Below are positions 11,181-23,000 of a stretch of DNA of 64,000 bases, one piece after another. The notes beneath the pieces were generated by a model that saw only the letters and a program-made list of their open reading frames with translations, was not told the DNA's origin and searched no databases. Position numbers and translations under genes: made by a program. The stretch is from contig OU015528.1 of the NCBI GenBank assembly GCA_907165065.1, positions 23,952,015 to 24,016,014 on the forward strand. The letters are read 5' to 3'. Within the stretch, counting starts at the first letter, position 1. Each line of letters starts with the position of its first letter. Source of the stretch: Caprimulgus europaeus (taxonomy: Eukaryota; Chordata; Aves; Caprimulgiformes; Caprimulgidae).

Positions 11181-14100
11181 GTTGGGTGTGTCAGCTGTCA
11201 CAGAAAAGCTACTGTCAAAAAGCCAAGATAAGCTACTGTCTTTGGTATGTTAAAACACTGTACTCTTATCTTCACCCAAAATAGGATTTGGACTTTGTAG
11301 TCTGTCTGGAGAGTCATTATATTTGGTCTCTTGCTGATCAAAAATGACACTAATTCAGGATCAGATTTTCTGTGGAAAAAGGCTTGTGAGCAAGTGCTTC
11401 AGCTCAAGCAGCTCTGCTGAGTGTGCCTTTTTCAGAGAGATGTGAGCAAAGTCCTTGAGTTGGATCTGAATGCCGAGTTTTTATGCTTTTTGTTAGTCAC
11501 ATTTGGGAATAAAATTGGAATACTATTTCTCAAGCAGAGACAGAAAGTTGTATGTGCTTCATGTATACTTTTTTCAGTCTCATTAATGAAATTATAAATT
11601 GTTAGAGTGTTCTTGCTGGACTGTGCCCTTGGGGGGGGAGGAGAGACCTTGTCTTCTCCCTAGTCCCTGAATGCCAGTTTGGTTTAGGAGTAGAAATGTT
11701 CAGAGGTTTCAGCAGTTTGGGCAACACGCAGCTATAAACTGTAGAAACCTGGAGAAATATTTTTTTTTGCAAAAAAAAAAACTGTAAGGGTTTTTATAGA
11801 TATCAGCTGTATATTTAAAAACCTGATTAAATGCATGGTGTAAAGTTACAATGATATCTGAGTGAGACAACTTAAAATACATACTGTAAATTAAGTTACT
11901 GATCAAAACTAGATTTTATTTTTGAAACAACCTGTATAGGACAAGCCTGATGACCTTCTATTAAAACTTGGGGGCTTTAGAGGAGGCTTTGGTGTAAGAT
12001 AGTGTATGAGCCAGTTAATAAACTGTAAGGAAAAATTTGTTTTTATCTGAAGGTAGATGCCTAGATGCAGATGGGGAGTTGTGCACCCCATATTCATAGT
12101 ATGCATTCAGTGCCTGAGTTCTTATGCAGAGCTCTTTCTGATTTGAGGTTGAAGAAACTGAGATAACATACAAAAAGGAAAGATTTTTTTTTTTTTAAAG
12201 TAAAATATAGATTTGTGGTAGGCACTTTAAAATGTGGTGTCTTCCAAAGATCATGTAACTGTGATTCCTCTCTGAATTAGCTGCCCAGCAATCTGGGTAC
12301 ATGGTGCCCCTTCCCCTTCTTTAAAACATTAATGTGGTTCTGTGTTGGTTAACTGTTGAGCTGCTAATGTATGTACTGTGCTACAATCAATACTACTTAC
12401 GCTTGTGCCTTTATTGTTATATGATAGTACATCCTTTAAGTAAACTGTTTTAATGGAAGAGCAAAAGTTATTGGAGAGACATACACATTCTGGTAACTGG
12501 AGGAAAATGTATAACTTCTCATTAATTGCATAATAGTCATCTTGCTTTGCTGATGTGTAAACGTGGAGCAGATGTTATGGTATGCTTATGTGGATATAGA
12601 CTAATGGGGCCTAATTCTGCCTACGCCCTTTGGACACTAATTCCTTTCTGTATTTATGTCTACAGCTGATAGGAAGAGCTTGAAAAAGAAAATCCTTACA
12701 CTTTTAATATATTGGATATCAAAAATCATATGAAGTTTCTAGCTGAAACTTCTAATATGAGTCTCAGACATGTCTTAATGAAGACACTCATTTTCTCATG
12801 TCAGATGAAGTTATTGACAGTGTTTGTAACTAATAATTAAAAACCCCCAAACCTTAATTCATCAATATGTTTAAGTTTGCTCTTTCAACATCTTCCTTTA
12901 CTTGATTTTTCAGGCAGGTAGTGTGCATAGGCTGTGTCCATGTAAAGATTTCTGTTCTGCAGCTCCTAAGAACAAGGAGGTTGATGACCAACAGTAACTG
13001 TTAGACAATTGAGGGCAGGCTGTGAAATGGCTTGGGCTAGTTAGTTGTGACTTCAGCTGAAAGATGACGCTTTCAGGAGACTAACCCTGAATCTTGCATT
13101 GAAATAGTATTGCTTTCCCTTAAGTAAAGACTCCAGACTGGAAAATATTTCTGTAACTGTTGATTTTAAATGGAGTGAGTACCCTAAAGAAGGAAAGAAC
13201 CTAGGTAATGCTAGGAATGTAGTTCATCAACACTTCAGCGACTCTGACAGTTGCCTTGTTTTTAGCAGGATTTATTTGCCTCAGCAAAGCATTAGCCATG
13301 CAGGACCTGAAACTACTTTACAACTAAACAGGTATTGTTGCAGTGCTCAGGTTCTGCATGGGTGCAGCAAATGTACAGGGCTAGGAGGGACCTGGCACAG
13401 TACCCCGGTGATAAACTTCCCAGAATCCACAGAACTGAGGGATGCTACACAAAGCCAACTTGAAACTTGTGTGCCGTGGAGTTCACAAGCCTGGGCTATG
13501 CTACGCAGAACATGAGAAAACTGGGGGATTCTGCAGCATGTAGTTCACAGCTGTCACAATACAAGGATTATGGTCTAAATACACCTGAGCTGGTTCTGCA
13601 CAAAACTAGCTCAGCTTTATAGCCAAAGTGGGCAGTAACTTTTTCAAATCCATGCTGGCACTGGAATTTAACAGCTGTTCAACCAGGCCTGTGGTCATTC
13701 TTTGTCTCCCTTGCCATTATTGCTTTATAACAGGAAAACTTATCATGGATGCTTGAAAGCTGACTGCTTTTGAAGAAGTTCTCTAGCCTCTTCATCAGCT
13801 TTCTTCCAAAATCTAAGAAGAAAAAGTTGAAATCATAAATATTTTAGCTTGCTATTTAGTTCTGCATGATGGATTTTAAGTTGTTCAGCCTTATTTTAAT
13901 TTTTTTTACCTTGCTTACTAATGTTTTTCCTTTGGAAGAACTGTTCATGCTTGTCTTAAAATTTGTTACCATTAGAATTACTTCATGTAATTTCTCCTAG
14001 TGGCTGTTCTGCCACAAGAACCTGTTAGAGCTTCCCACTACATCCATGGAATTTGAGCTGGAATTTAAAACAGTAAACTTCTGTGCTGAATTCAGAGCAA

Positions 14101-14199
14101 AATAGAAAGTAAAACTTTAAGCTAAAACTTATGTCCTGCCATTCTCCATGATTTGTATTATGGCTGGTTTAACTGCTACCAGTAGGTGTCTTGTGAGAG
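11181..14199. other. Intronic sequence between two LTR pieces
   Basis: No gene recognised. A short T9-GC-A11 palindromic run lies at 11760-11781 and an A/T run at 12185-12197. The 13262-13510 stretch is slightly more GC-rich but I cannot identify it. Confidence 0.55.
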
Positions 14200-14380
14200 T
14201 GTATTTGGTTTGTGTGGCAAAGATTTTGTTTGTGGGGGGCCACAGGGGTGGCTACAGGGGTGGATTCTATGAGAAGCTGCCAGAAGCTTCCCCCATGTCC
14301 CACACAGCCAATGCCAGCTGGCTCCAAGACAGACCCGCTGCTGGCCACAGCCGAGCCCATCAGTGATGCCTCTGTGATCC
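14200..14380 (+). mobile_element. Truncated LTR of the same ERV family, opposite orientation
   Basis: The sequence begins with the LTR 5' end tgtatttggtttgtgtggca and runs through ggggtggctacaggggtgg, agaagctgccagaagcttcc, gccaatgccagctggctcca and agacccgctgctggccacag to cctctgtgat, where it stops. The reverse complement corresponds to the right-hand end of the LTR at 9926-11180, so this copy is inverted relative to it. It covers only about 180 bp of the LTR and lacks the rest. It retains a single, unexpanded version of the segment that forms the 41-bp array in the other copy (tggctccaagacagaccc region). Confidence 0.82.
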
Positions 14381-17147
14381 TTCTGGTTCAGCTGGTGCTG
14401 GTGTGAACCTTATTGAATGATGTCGTCTCTCTTCTTTACCCTTTACATTGTGAAGTATTGTGGGTAACAATTTCCCCTCATTACTTATTTGTACAGTACC
14501 CAACATGCTAAGACTATCCTCTGGTGCCTTAGGATATTAAAGTAACAGAAATATTAAAGGAGAAAATACAATAGAAATAATACAGAAGTATGCAACTGGA
14601 ACCTCAGTGATAAATAGCCACCCTAATAAACAGCTAAGGCAATAAGCTTAAATCAGGTCTCTTTTAGAAAACAAACAAAAATCTTTCCTGTGAGAAACTG
14701 TCACTGTGCCCTTTTCCCCCTGTGGTGGTTCCCAATTGCTGCCATTGTAGGGCAGTTCTTTTCAGGATTTTCTGTCTACTGCAGCAACTCATTGTTCACG
14801 GCTTCCTCACCACCACCACCTCCACTCCCACCCCAATGCCTCTTCTCTCCACATTGTGAACCAAGCAAGGAGTGGGATGGGACAAACTATTTAATTTTGT
14901 AGATTATCAAAAGCACTCATGTTTTGAGACTGCATTCTACTTCCCTACAGGCTTGGTTGTATTCCATCAGATCTGAACATCCCAGGATGTCTGTTTTTTA
15001 TGGTTAGTTATGCAAGTTGTAGATTGGATTGGATCCCTGTCTTTTCATCCCTAATTGCAGCTTTTGGAGACATGATTCAGCACAATACTTAAATAGTACT
15101 TGTAAGGGCTTTGAATTTGACATGAACTACAAATGCAAGTTGAATGAGGGAGAGAAGCAGCAATTCCAACCTTTGAAACACAGATAGATGAAATGGAAGA
15201 CTATTGGTCTGGGATTCTGTTTTATGTTCTCTGCAAAAAGCCTTTTTTGTGAGATGGTTGTTTCGTGGATTCAAGTACATACGGCAGAGCTGTACTAGAT
15301 GTGGTCAGTGTTTTCCACTTAGTAGCTACTTCGGTTTGTTTTGAAGGTACACTACTGACACTAAAAAAGTCTATTTTTAGATATATAAGAAGCTTCTTGA
15401 GTGCAATCAGCCTCTGTAATACCACTTCTTCTTTAGAGTAATCTTTTTTGAAACCTGCTAGTCCTTAGCTACTGTTCTATGTGTAAACAGGCTTTTAAAG
15501 TTCTTCTAAGACAAATTAGTCTCATCAATATGTATTTGCATGTTTTCCCTTTCCCAATTATGTGAAAGCTGGAGGACTAGCCTCTGTCATAGTCAGTTCT
15601 TTGTTAGAAATGAATAAGCAGTTGATGTAGTATCTTGGGTGTAAATCCAACATTTTTATAACACTTATGCTACTGTCTTGTTGGCAGTAAAATATATGAT
15701 TATATTGCCATTGTTTATACATTGGGGAAAGGAGTACAAAAATACCATGTAAAAAAATGCCAATTCTTTTAAGAATTAGCCTTGTTTTCCATGATAGCAG
15801 CTTTAGCTGGGGCTTTTTCCCTGTGTGCAATGATGCAGACAAAAACAAATATTATAAGCAGTGTCTCATAAACGGCTATGAAACATTTTGATAAAGTCAT
15901 TTGGATCTCATTTGCTTCTGGAATTGTTCTAGTCTGTGGTCCTTATTGTGAACTTCACTACTGTGAAGATGAATATGAAGCAAAACAGTAAAGTGTATGT
16001 CATCTAGAAGGAACACTAAAAGTGTCAGATTGCTTTAACTATCTCTCACGTACTGCTGATGGAAAAGTCCTGCTGAATTTGGTATTAGTTACAGTTAGGA
16101 GACTTCCTGTAGCAATTTGTTGTATTTCTGTGAAGAGAAAAGGCAATATCATCAGCATTAGCTAATGAAATTAGCGTGTGCATCATGTTCATGCAACTCA
16201 TGTTAAATTATTCATTGTTTCCCTAGGTAAATAGAAGCTTAAGACTGGATTCATTCACTTTTTCAATGGCGTTTTTTTGGTATCTGAATTTGTACTTGAT
16301 GCAGCTTGGAAATTTTTGAAGATTCGAAGTTTCAGCAAAACACTGTATATTAAAATCTCTCAATACTTTAATTGTGCATTTAGCACATTTGGTTTATGTT
16401 TTTTAGTCTATAGGAAGTTCTAGCAAGTCTGACAGCACAAACAGAATTGAAGGATCTAGGTTAAATTGGTTGTAGAAGGAAGAAATGCATCGTTGTATTT
16501 TGCATCCATGACTATATGACTTGTATAATTAGCATTAATCAATACAGATGTCTGATCTGGTATCTTACCCTTTCCTAGAATTGTATGGTTTTTGTTAAAT
16601 AAATCTGAACTCTTGCAATAGTTCATGGAAAAAAGGATTGTTGGGGATCTGGTCCCTTCTTCCTGTTAACACTTATGCCACATGTTTTTATCAGGTCAAT
16701 GGTGCTTTAAGCAGCATGGCTGGGACTAGTATTTGTTATGTCATAAATTTTGATGGTCATATGTTGATATAACTACTTTGAAGTTAAAACAATTATTGCT
16801 TATAGGATGTTGAGCTAGCAGTAGAGGACAGGTTTCTAAGTTAATAAAATAAATACATCAGAGGAATTAAGTCCATTTTTTCACTTCAGCATTTTGAATT
16901 TTATCATAGAATGCTTTCAGTACCTGCCCACACCTTTGCTTGAAATTATCTTTAGAATTGCAGCAGCAATTTTCAGCATTGCTCTCTAGCTCTTCAGCTG
17001 TTCACAGCCTGCTGACATTAATGAAAATTGAGACTATTGTTTCCTCTCTAGTAATTTCAACTTCAGGTGTACAACTGGGAGAAAAGTTATCAGCTCTTCT
17101 TAAATAAGAGTCCTCATTTTGTGGTAACATTTGGTTCAAAGCACTTT

Positions 17148-17165
17148 AAAAAAAAAAAAAAAAAA
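17148..17165. repeat. Poly-A run (18 nt)
   Basis: Homopolymer of 18 A after gcactt. It could be the tail of an eroded retroposed sequence, but nothing recognisable lies upstream. Confidence 0.9.
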
Positions 17166-19041
17166 GTTGTTTATGCCTACCAGTCTCTACTACTTTGTGC
17201 TCTGTGTGCACCTTCATGGTTTTGCTCTGCCTTGGACTTTTACTGTTTTTGCCTTCTGAGTTGTCCCTTTCTGTTATATTCCTAGAAATCCTTCAAGTAC
17301 TTCTCATGAAGTGTGCAGAATTTACTGTTTCTTCTCCACCTCCCTGCCCAACTTGCCCTTATGAATAGTGTGATGTTTCAGTGTACCATAATTTGTCATG
17401 GATATGCTTGTATGCTATCTGAAACTTTTATTTCAAATTCTTATGTTAGAACATGCTCAGATGACCATATGTCATCAAATAAATAGGTATAAGAATGTGC
17501 TCCCATCCCTTCCAGGCTGAAACATGGCATGTCATAGTTCTACTACTTCTGTTCTGCTGCAATGAGGAGCAGGTCACTTCTGGGTTACTCTGCAGCATGT
17601 GGCTCATTCAGACACTTGGTGCTTGTATTTGGCTGGCTTATGAGGCAATAATGGGACCTACTGTTTGTTCCCCATCTACTATGGGTGGACAGACTTAAGG
17701 GTGTTTTATTGGTTCATCTTTCTATATCTTTAAACACCAATAAATACATGTATAAATCTGACTTCATGTTATCTTTTTTGCAAACACTTGCAAATAAATG
17801 GTTTTGTTTTTACATTTGGCTTATTAAATGGGGCCTGTGTTCTGTTTTCCAAAATTGGTTTTCCTTTTCTGCAGAAGAAAGAGAACTCCACAGTTACAAC
17901 TTTCAATCGCTAGCTTTCATGTTTACCATAACACTGAAACAGACATTGCTGCTGCTGTGTATGAGTAGCTCTCTGGTGTTTAAAGTTTAGAATTAGAAGT
18001 TACTCTTATGTTAAATTTCTTTTGTGCGTCCCAGACTAATTAAGAATCCATTAACATGAACTGCTTTTCCACTTTTTATGGTGTAGAGTAGTGTAGAGTA
18101 AAATCCTTGAAATTTATTTCACATACTAACTAGAGTGTTCAGGGAATAATCATTTCTGAAGTAATATTCTAATAATGGTAGTTCAGCACTTAGAGACTGG
18201 CTACACACACTTGCAATCTACTCTATGTAAGCTGCGAACTCTATTCTTAGAATCATGGAGTATTATTATTTACTTCTACTTTGATCCCACTTTGCTCTTT
18301 GTGTGTATGTATACTTAAATGAAATCTTTCTCACACTGGATGTGACTGTTTCACTTGTTCTAACTGCAGTTTAATATCTGGAAGCAAAACTTCCTTGATG
18401 TCTTAGTCTTCACCCAGTGTTTTAAAGGGGAAATAAAAATCTGGTATAGCCCTACAAGTTCCATGTAGAAAATACATGTAAATATCACCTAATTACTCTG
18501 CAAGAGGTTTTAAAATATGCCTGTAGCATAATGAAAAAGAGAAAATGATAATATGGTAGAAGGTGTGCTTGCTGCCCTTCCTACTGCATTAGTAAAAAAG
18601 TAATGCTCAGCGTTCCTGTCCTTAGCAGAGCTGGTAGAGAGCCCCGTGCCTTCCAAGGCTTTTCAGTGAAAATGAATTTCCTGAGTAGTGTAGATAGGAC
18701 ATTCTTTCAGTATCAAGCTGAAAACCAGAGAAATCCTTGAAAATCTACTTCCATTAATCTTTAAGTCTTCGGACACTAAGCAATTGAGATAGATCAGAAG
18801 TTATATCAGTTGGAATACTACTGTGTTACACGATCTGTGAAGCATTTCAACTTTAGTTAAGCTGAAATCAGCCAAGTTCTTCCAGTTCTTCATGGTCTCT
18901 AGTCAGACTTGAGGACAGGCTTCCTTCTTCCTCTTGGGTACTTCCTGCTGTGGTAGAAGACATTGTATTGAATGCTAGAGTACACTTCCAGTAACATAAA
19001 GCAACTGCAAGTATTGGATACTCTTCTGTAGCTAAACTAAA

Positions 19042-19150
19042 CTTACAAAAAAACCCAACCAAACAAAACAAACCACATCAAAACTCAAACAAAACAAACC
19101 ACATCAAAACCCAAACAAAAACCCCTCCAAAAAACCCCCAACAAATCCCT
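19042..19150. repeat. A/C-rich low-complexity tract with 26-bp tandem
   Basis: A pure A/C-biased stretch contains two 26-bp copies at 19061-19086 and 19087-19112 (each opening aaacaaaacaaaccacatca), differing at one base near the end, followed by a degenerate partial unit. It is simple-sequence derived. Confidence 0.9.
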
Positions 19151-19999
19151 CAAAACCGGAACTCAATTACTGCTTCAAAGAAATTGAAGTAACATCTGCC
19201 ATACAGTAATCATCCAAGTAATGTTTAGATACTTATTATAAATTTAGTTTGTGGAAATCATCAATTGATTGTAACTGAGCATAATAGACATACTTTCCAA
19301 TGGCCTTCTCATCTCCTATTTTTAGAATTAATTTCCATAAAGTAATCTGCAGCTTTTCTTTGCCTGAGGTGTAAATGTTTAATAATTTTATATTTCTCAC
19401 TGGAGTTATTAAAATTAATCCATCTTTTACCCACAAACAATACTATTATGGATTGAAAGGCTCCTGGAGTTGTAGGGTAAAGGCAGGAGGTAATCAGGAT
19501 GCCTTTGCTTCCCAACCAAGCTGATCACAGTCAGGGGAAAAAGAGAGGATACTCTATTGTCCCTGGGGTTCTTCAGCTCATACCTGAGGCTACAAACTCA
19601 GGTGCTGTGGGGACCTTGTCCTGTGAAGCACACAACCTCTTCTTCCTCAAGTAAGCCCCCTTCTCTCTCCCGGGACTAAGTGGCAATTTTGCATTTGACA
19701 CTCCAAAACACTACAGTTTTTTTTGTCAACTGAACCAGACTTCTACAGATGGAGAAAGAAACTTGAAAAGGAGGCTTGCAGTAACCACGTGGCCTGTGAC
19801 TGGTCTCTGATATTAATCAGGCATCTGGGTAGAATATACTTTGGAAGTCTACAGTAGGTCACAACATTTCCTCAGAAACTGGTGGGTGCTGTCAGGAGTA
19901 ATCAGTGTTCCTTTTTGTTATACTTGTGGGTTCTTATTTCTCTTTAAAAACAACACAACCCACACCCACCAGAAGTTCTCCACTGCCCAGTCCTTTTGA

Positions 20000-20016
20000 T
20001 TCTGTGATTCTGTGAT
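20000..20016 (+). repeat. CR1-type terminal octamer repeat, orphan
   Basis: The bases gattctgtgattctgtga form two copies of an 8-bp unit identical to the 3'-terminal repeat that ends CR1 elements on their sense strand. The preceding 100 bp do not look like CR1, so this is either the last few bases of an extremely truncated copy or chance. Confidence 0.4.
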
Positions 20017-23000
20017 TTGTTTGCAGGTATTCCCTCTTGTCTATTTCTATGTGCATTTATTCTCTGGCTCTGGGGATTGTTTCCCATTTTGCCTTCCCAG
20101 TAGAGCTTTTAATTTTACAGGATGGGTTCTGGAGCTGTCCTTGCTGTGGAATCCTCTGGAGACAAAAAGCAGTAAGAAGAGGATCATCACTCTCCTGTTT
20201 GAAATGGGAGTGAAGGGCTTTTCCCTCCCATTACCTGGCTCCTTTCTGGAAGGAGAGGAGGAAAATAAGAAAAGGAGATTGCTGCCATGACCACAGCTGC
20301 TACCACTGCTGTCATGATCATTTAATTGCTGTAACCACTCTCACTGCCAGCACATGGGAGTAATTAACACTGATGAAAGAAGATTAAAGATGTGAAGTGC
20401 ATACCCTGCTTTACATATCTCTATGCAGAGCAGATAAATCGAAATGAGAACTCAGCAGAGTTATGCAAAAAACAACTTGCTGCTCTTGTATTAGTTCTTG
20501 GAATGGCAAGCTTGGATGCTTTTGTTTCAAACATGACTTGAAAGCATCACACACTGTAATAGAGTAGAAGTAAATTATTAATGTAAACAAAGCTCTCTGC
20601 TGCTTGTAGAGCATCTCTCATATGAAATGGCACTGCTGGCTCTCAAGGCCACTGAAGGCACACTAATCCTACAAGTTACTCTACTTCCTAGAACTGTTGG
20701 ACTATATCAAAGTTCCAATTGGAAGCCATCATTGCTCTCTGCTCCAGTGTAAATATATAAATTTTTCCACTAATTGCCTGATGTCTGTTAATTTAATTTA
20801 CAGCAGATCAATGGTGGTGAACTATGGTGTTATTTCTATTGAGTAGTATGTGAATAGGGTGTTTGAATTAGCTTAGTGTTCTGTTGGAGAAGGATAGTAA
20901 TTGAGTGATGTGGAAAAAAGGAATGGGAGAATAGCACTGCAAAACATATGCAAGTCTCTTTACCCTTTCTACCCTTTTCTGATACTTCATTTATGTTCAT
21001 GATATCTACAGCATTGATGTAGAATTCTGTGAAATCATTCTGGACAATCTAAGGGATAGCAAAAATTAAATGCCCTTTGCTGGTTTTTAAAAGTATGCTG
21101 TCTTGTCTGCCCAGCTCTTCTGACCAACTCCTTTCCTGTCCTATGTGGATAAAAATCTATCATAACTATCTTCTCATGACTTAAAATCTCAAATGATAAG
21201 AAATGAACTGAAATATCCATTTAATTGAACTGTAGCTCAGTTGTTTGCACATCTTGTTGACAGGTGTAGCTTCAGAAATCTAATTTTTTTTCTGTAACTT
21301 TTTTTAGTGAACCCTCATCAGTAAGAATGCAAACAGTCTGAGATATTTGGGCACAGGATTTAATGACTGCTACCAAGAATTGTAGCTGATATTTCCACTT
21401 CCTCCTTGTATCAAAAGGTTACTATTGTTTTGCATTTGAAAATTCACATTACTTTCTAATGTATTGTCAACTAGGTTATGTGCGGTATTTAGTAGAGTTT
21501 TGAGTATGTCTTAAAACTCTAGCCTACAATAATTTTCCATTCTGATAAAATACTACCTTCTCTTTGCACTCAGAAGCAGGAGGTTAGAGGAGTTTACTGA
21601 GATTTCTGATATAGATTTGATGAACAGGGATTGATTATTAGGAGGGAGCAGGGAGCCATTCCATGAAGTCTCGATGAGCTGCTGTGGAAGTTTACTGCCA
21701 GCTGTGAGGGGAGCGGTTCCTGTGTACCTGTCTGGCCAGAGACAGCAGACTGGAATGCCGGCTGCCTTTGGGTATGAATGAAGAAGCAGTAAGGTGTAGG
21801 CAATGTGAGATGAAAACAAATCTCTTTTGAGTTGTGGCATCTTCATATGTAAACTTTATCCTCTTGAACTGTCTCAGTGTGGGTTAGAATAAAGGAAAGT
21901 ATAAGAACACAACGTTGTTTTAACTCGTGTTGCAACAAAAGTTTGTTTTTTTCCTTGAATTTTGTATTTCTTTTTGCAGATGACTTAAACATTGAAGGAA
22001 TTTGAATGGGTACTATGAGAAAGCAGAAGGAATTTGTAGTATTTAGGCCATGACTGAAATGGTTTACTCTTATATTTTATAAAAGCTTATAATGACTGCA
22101 TAGAAATGACCTGATGCTGTTTTAGTATTTGTTAAATGTCTATATAAAGGGAGTACAGGAGTCTTACAGTATGCTCATTTTCAGTGTGGTAGTAGTCTTT
22201 AACACTGTTGGAAAGCATATTTGCTTTGTTCTCAGAATTCACTGATTGTCAAATCTGATTGCTTTAAATTAGACTCTTTGATCATTAAGAGGCTGGTGTA
22301 AGACAAGCAACCTTTTGTAATTTTAGGAACATCTTTGAGAATTCTGGAAACTACATAAGTGTCATCAGCTGTATAGGGAGCATCTAATGTCTTTAAGTTG
22401 AATAAGAATTGCTGTCACTCACATTATTAGGCAGTGAGGCTGGTGCTAAGAAAGACCATTTCAAAATGCAGGTGGATCACACTGCAGTAATGGGTGCATT
22501 TAACAAATGAGTTTGAAGTTAGCTTGAACAAAATATTACTAATCTCCCAGCAACTTCTAGTTACTTATTCAGATTACCTCCTATTGTTCTCCTCTGCCTT
22601 TCTGCTTTACTGTGGCAAGAGAGAAATTACAGCTTTCTGTGAAAAGCTTCTCAAAACAATAGGTTGTATGCTTAAAATACAGTAGGCTTCTAGATTTAAA
22701 ATTTAAAAAACTTCTAGATTTCAAAATAACTTATCTATTTTTCTCTAAAATCTAATTATTTGCATGATGTATTAAATAAATGCATTTTGTGCAACTCTGT
22801 CATTGGCATTATGTGTTACTACTGTTGGTTAGGAGGATACTTAAAAATGCGTTTCAAGTATTTCAGAAAATGGTAGCACTATCAGCCATAGTGTTAAAAA
22901 TACTATTTTTGTATAAATAATTTCTTTAAAGTATGGAATTTTGGCTTGGCTGTTACAGGCTGAAGACAGGTGAGGACCATTTTGTGTGCCAGGCAGTCTC

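Noticed and set aside
11760..11781. T9-GC-A11 palindromic run, suspected terminator or element end
   Set aside because: A homopolymer palindrome with no context; such runs are common in AT-rich intron and there is no RNA polymerase III gene beside it.
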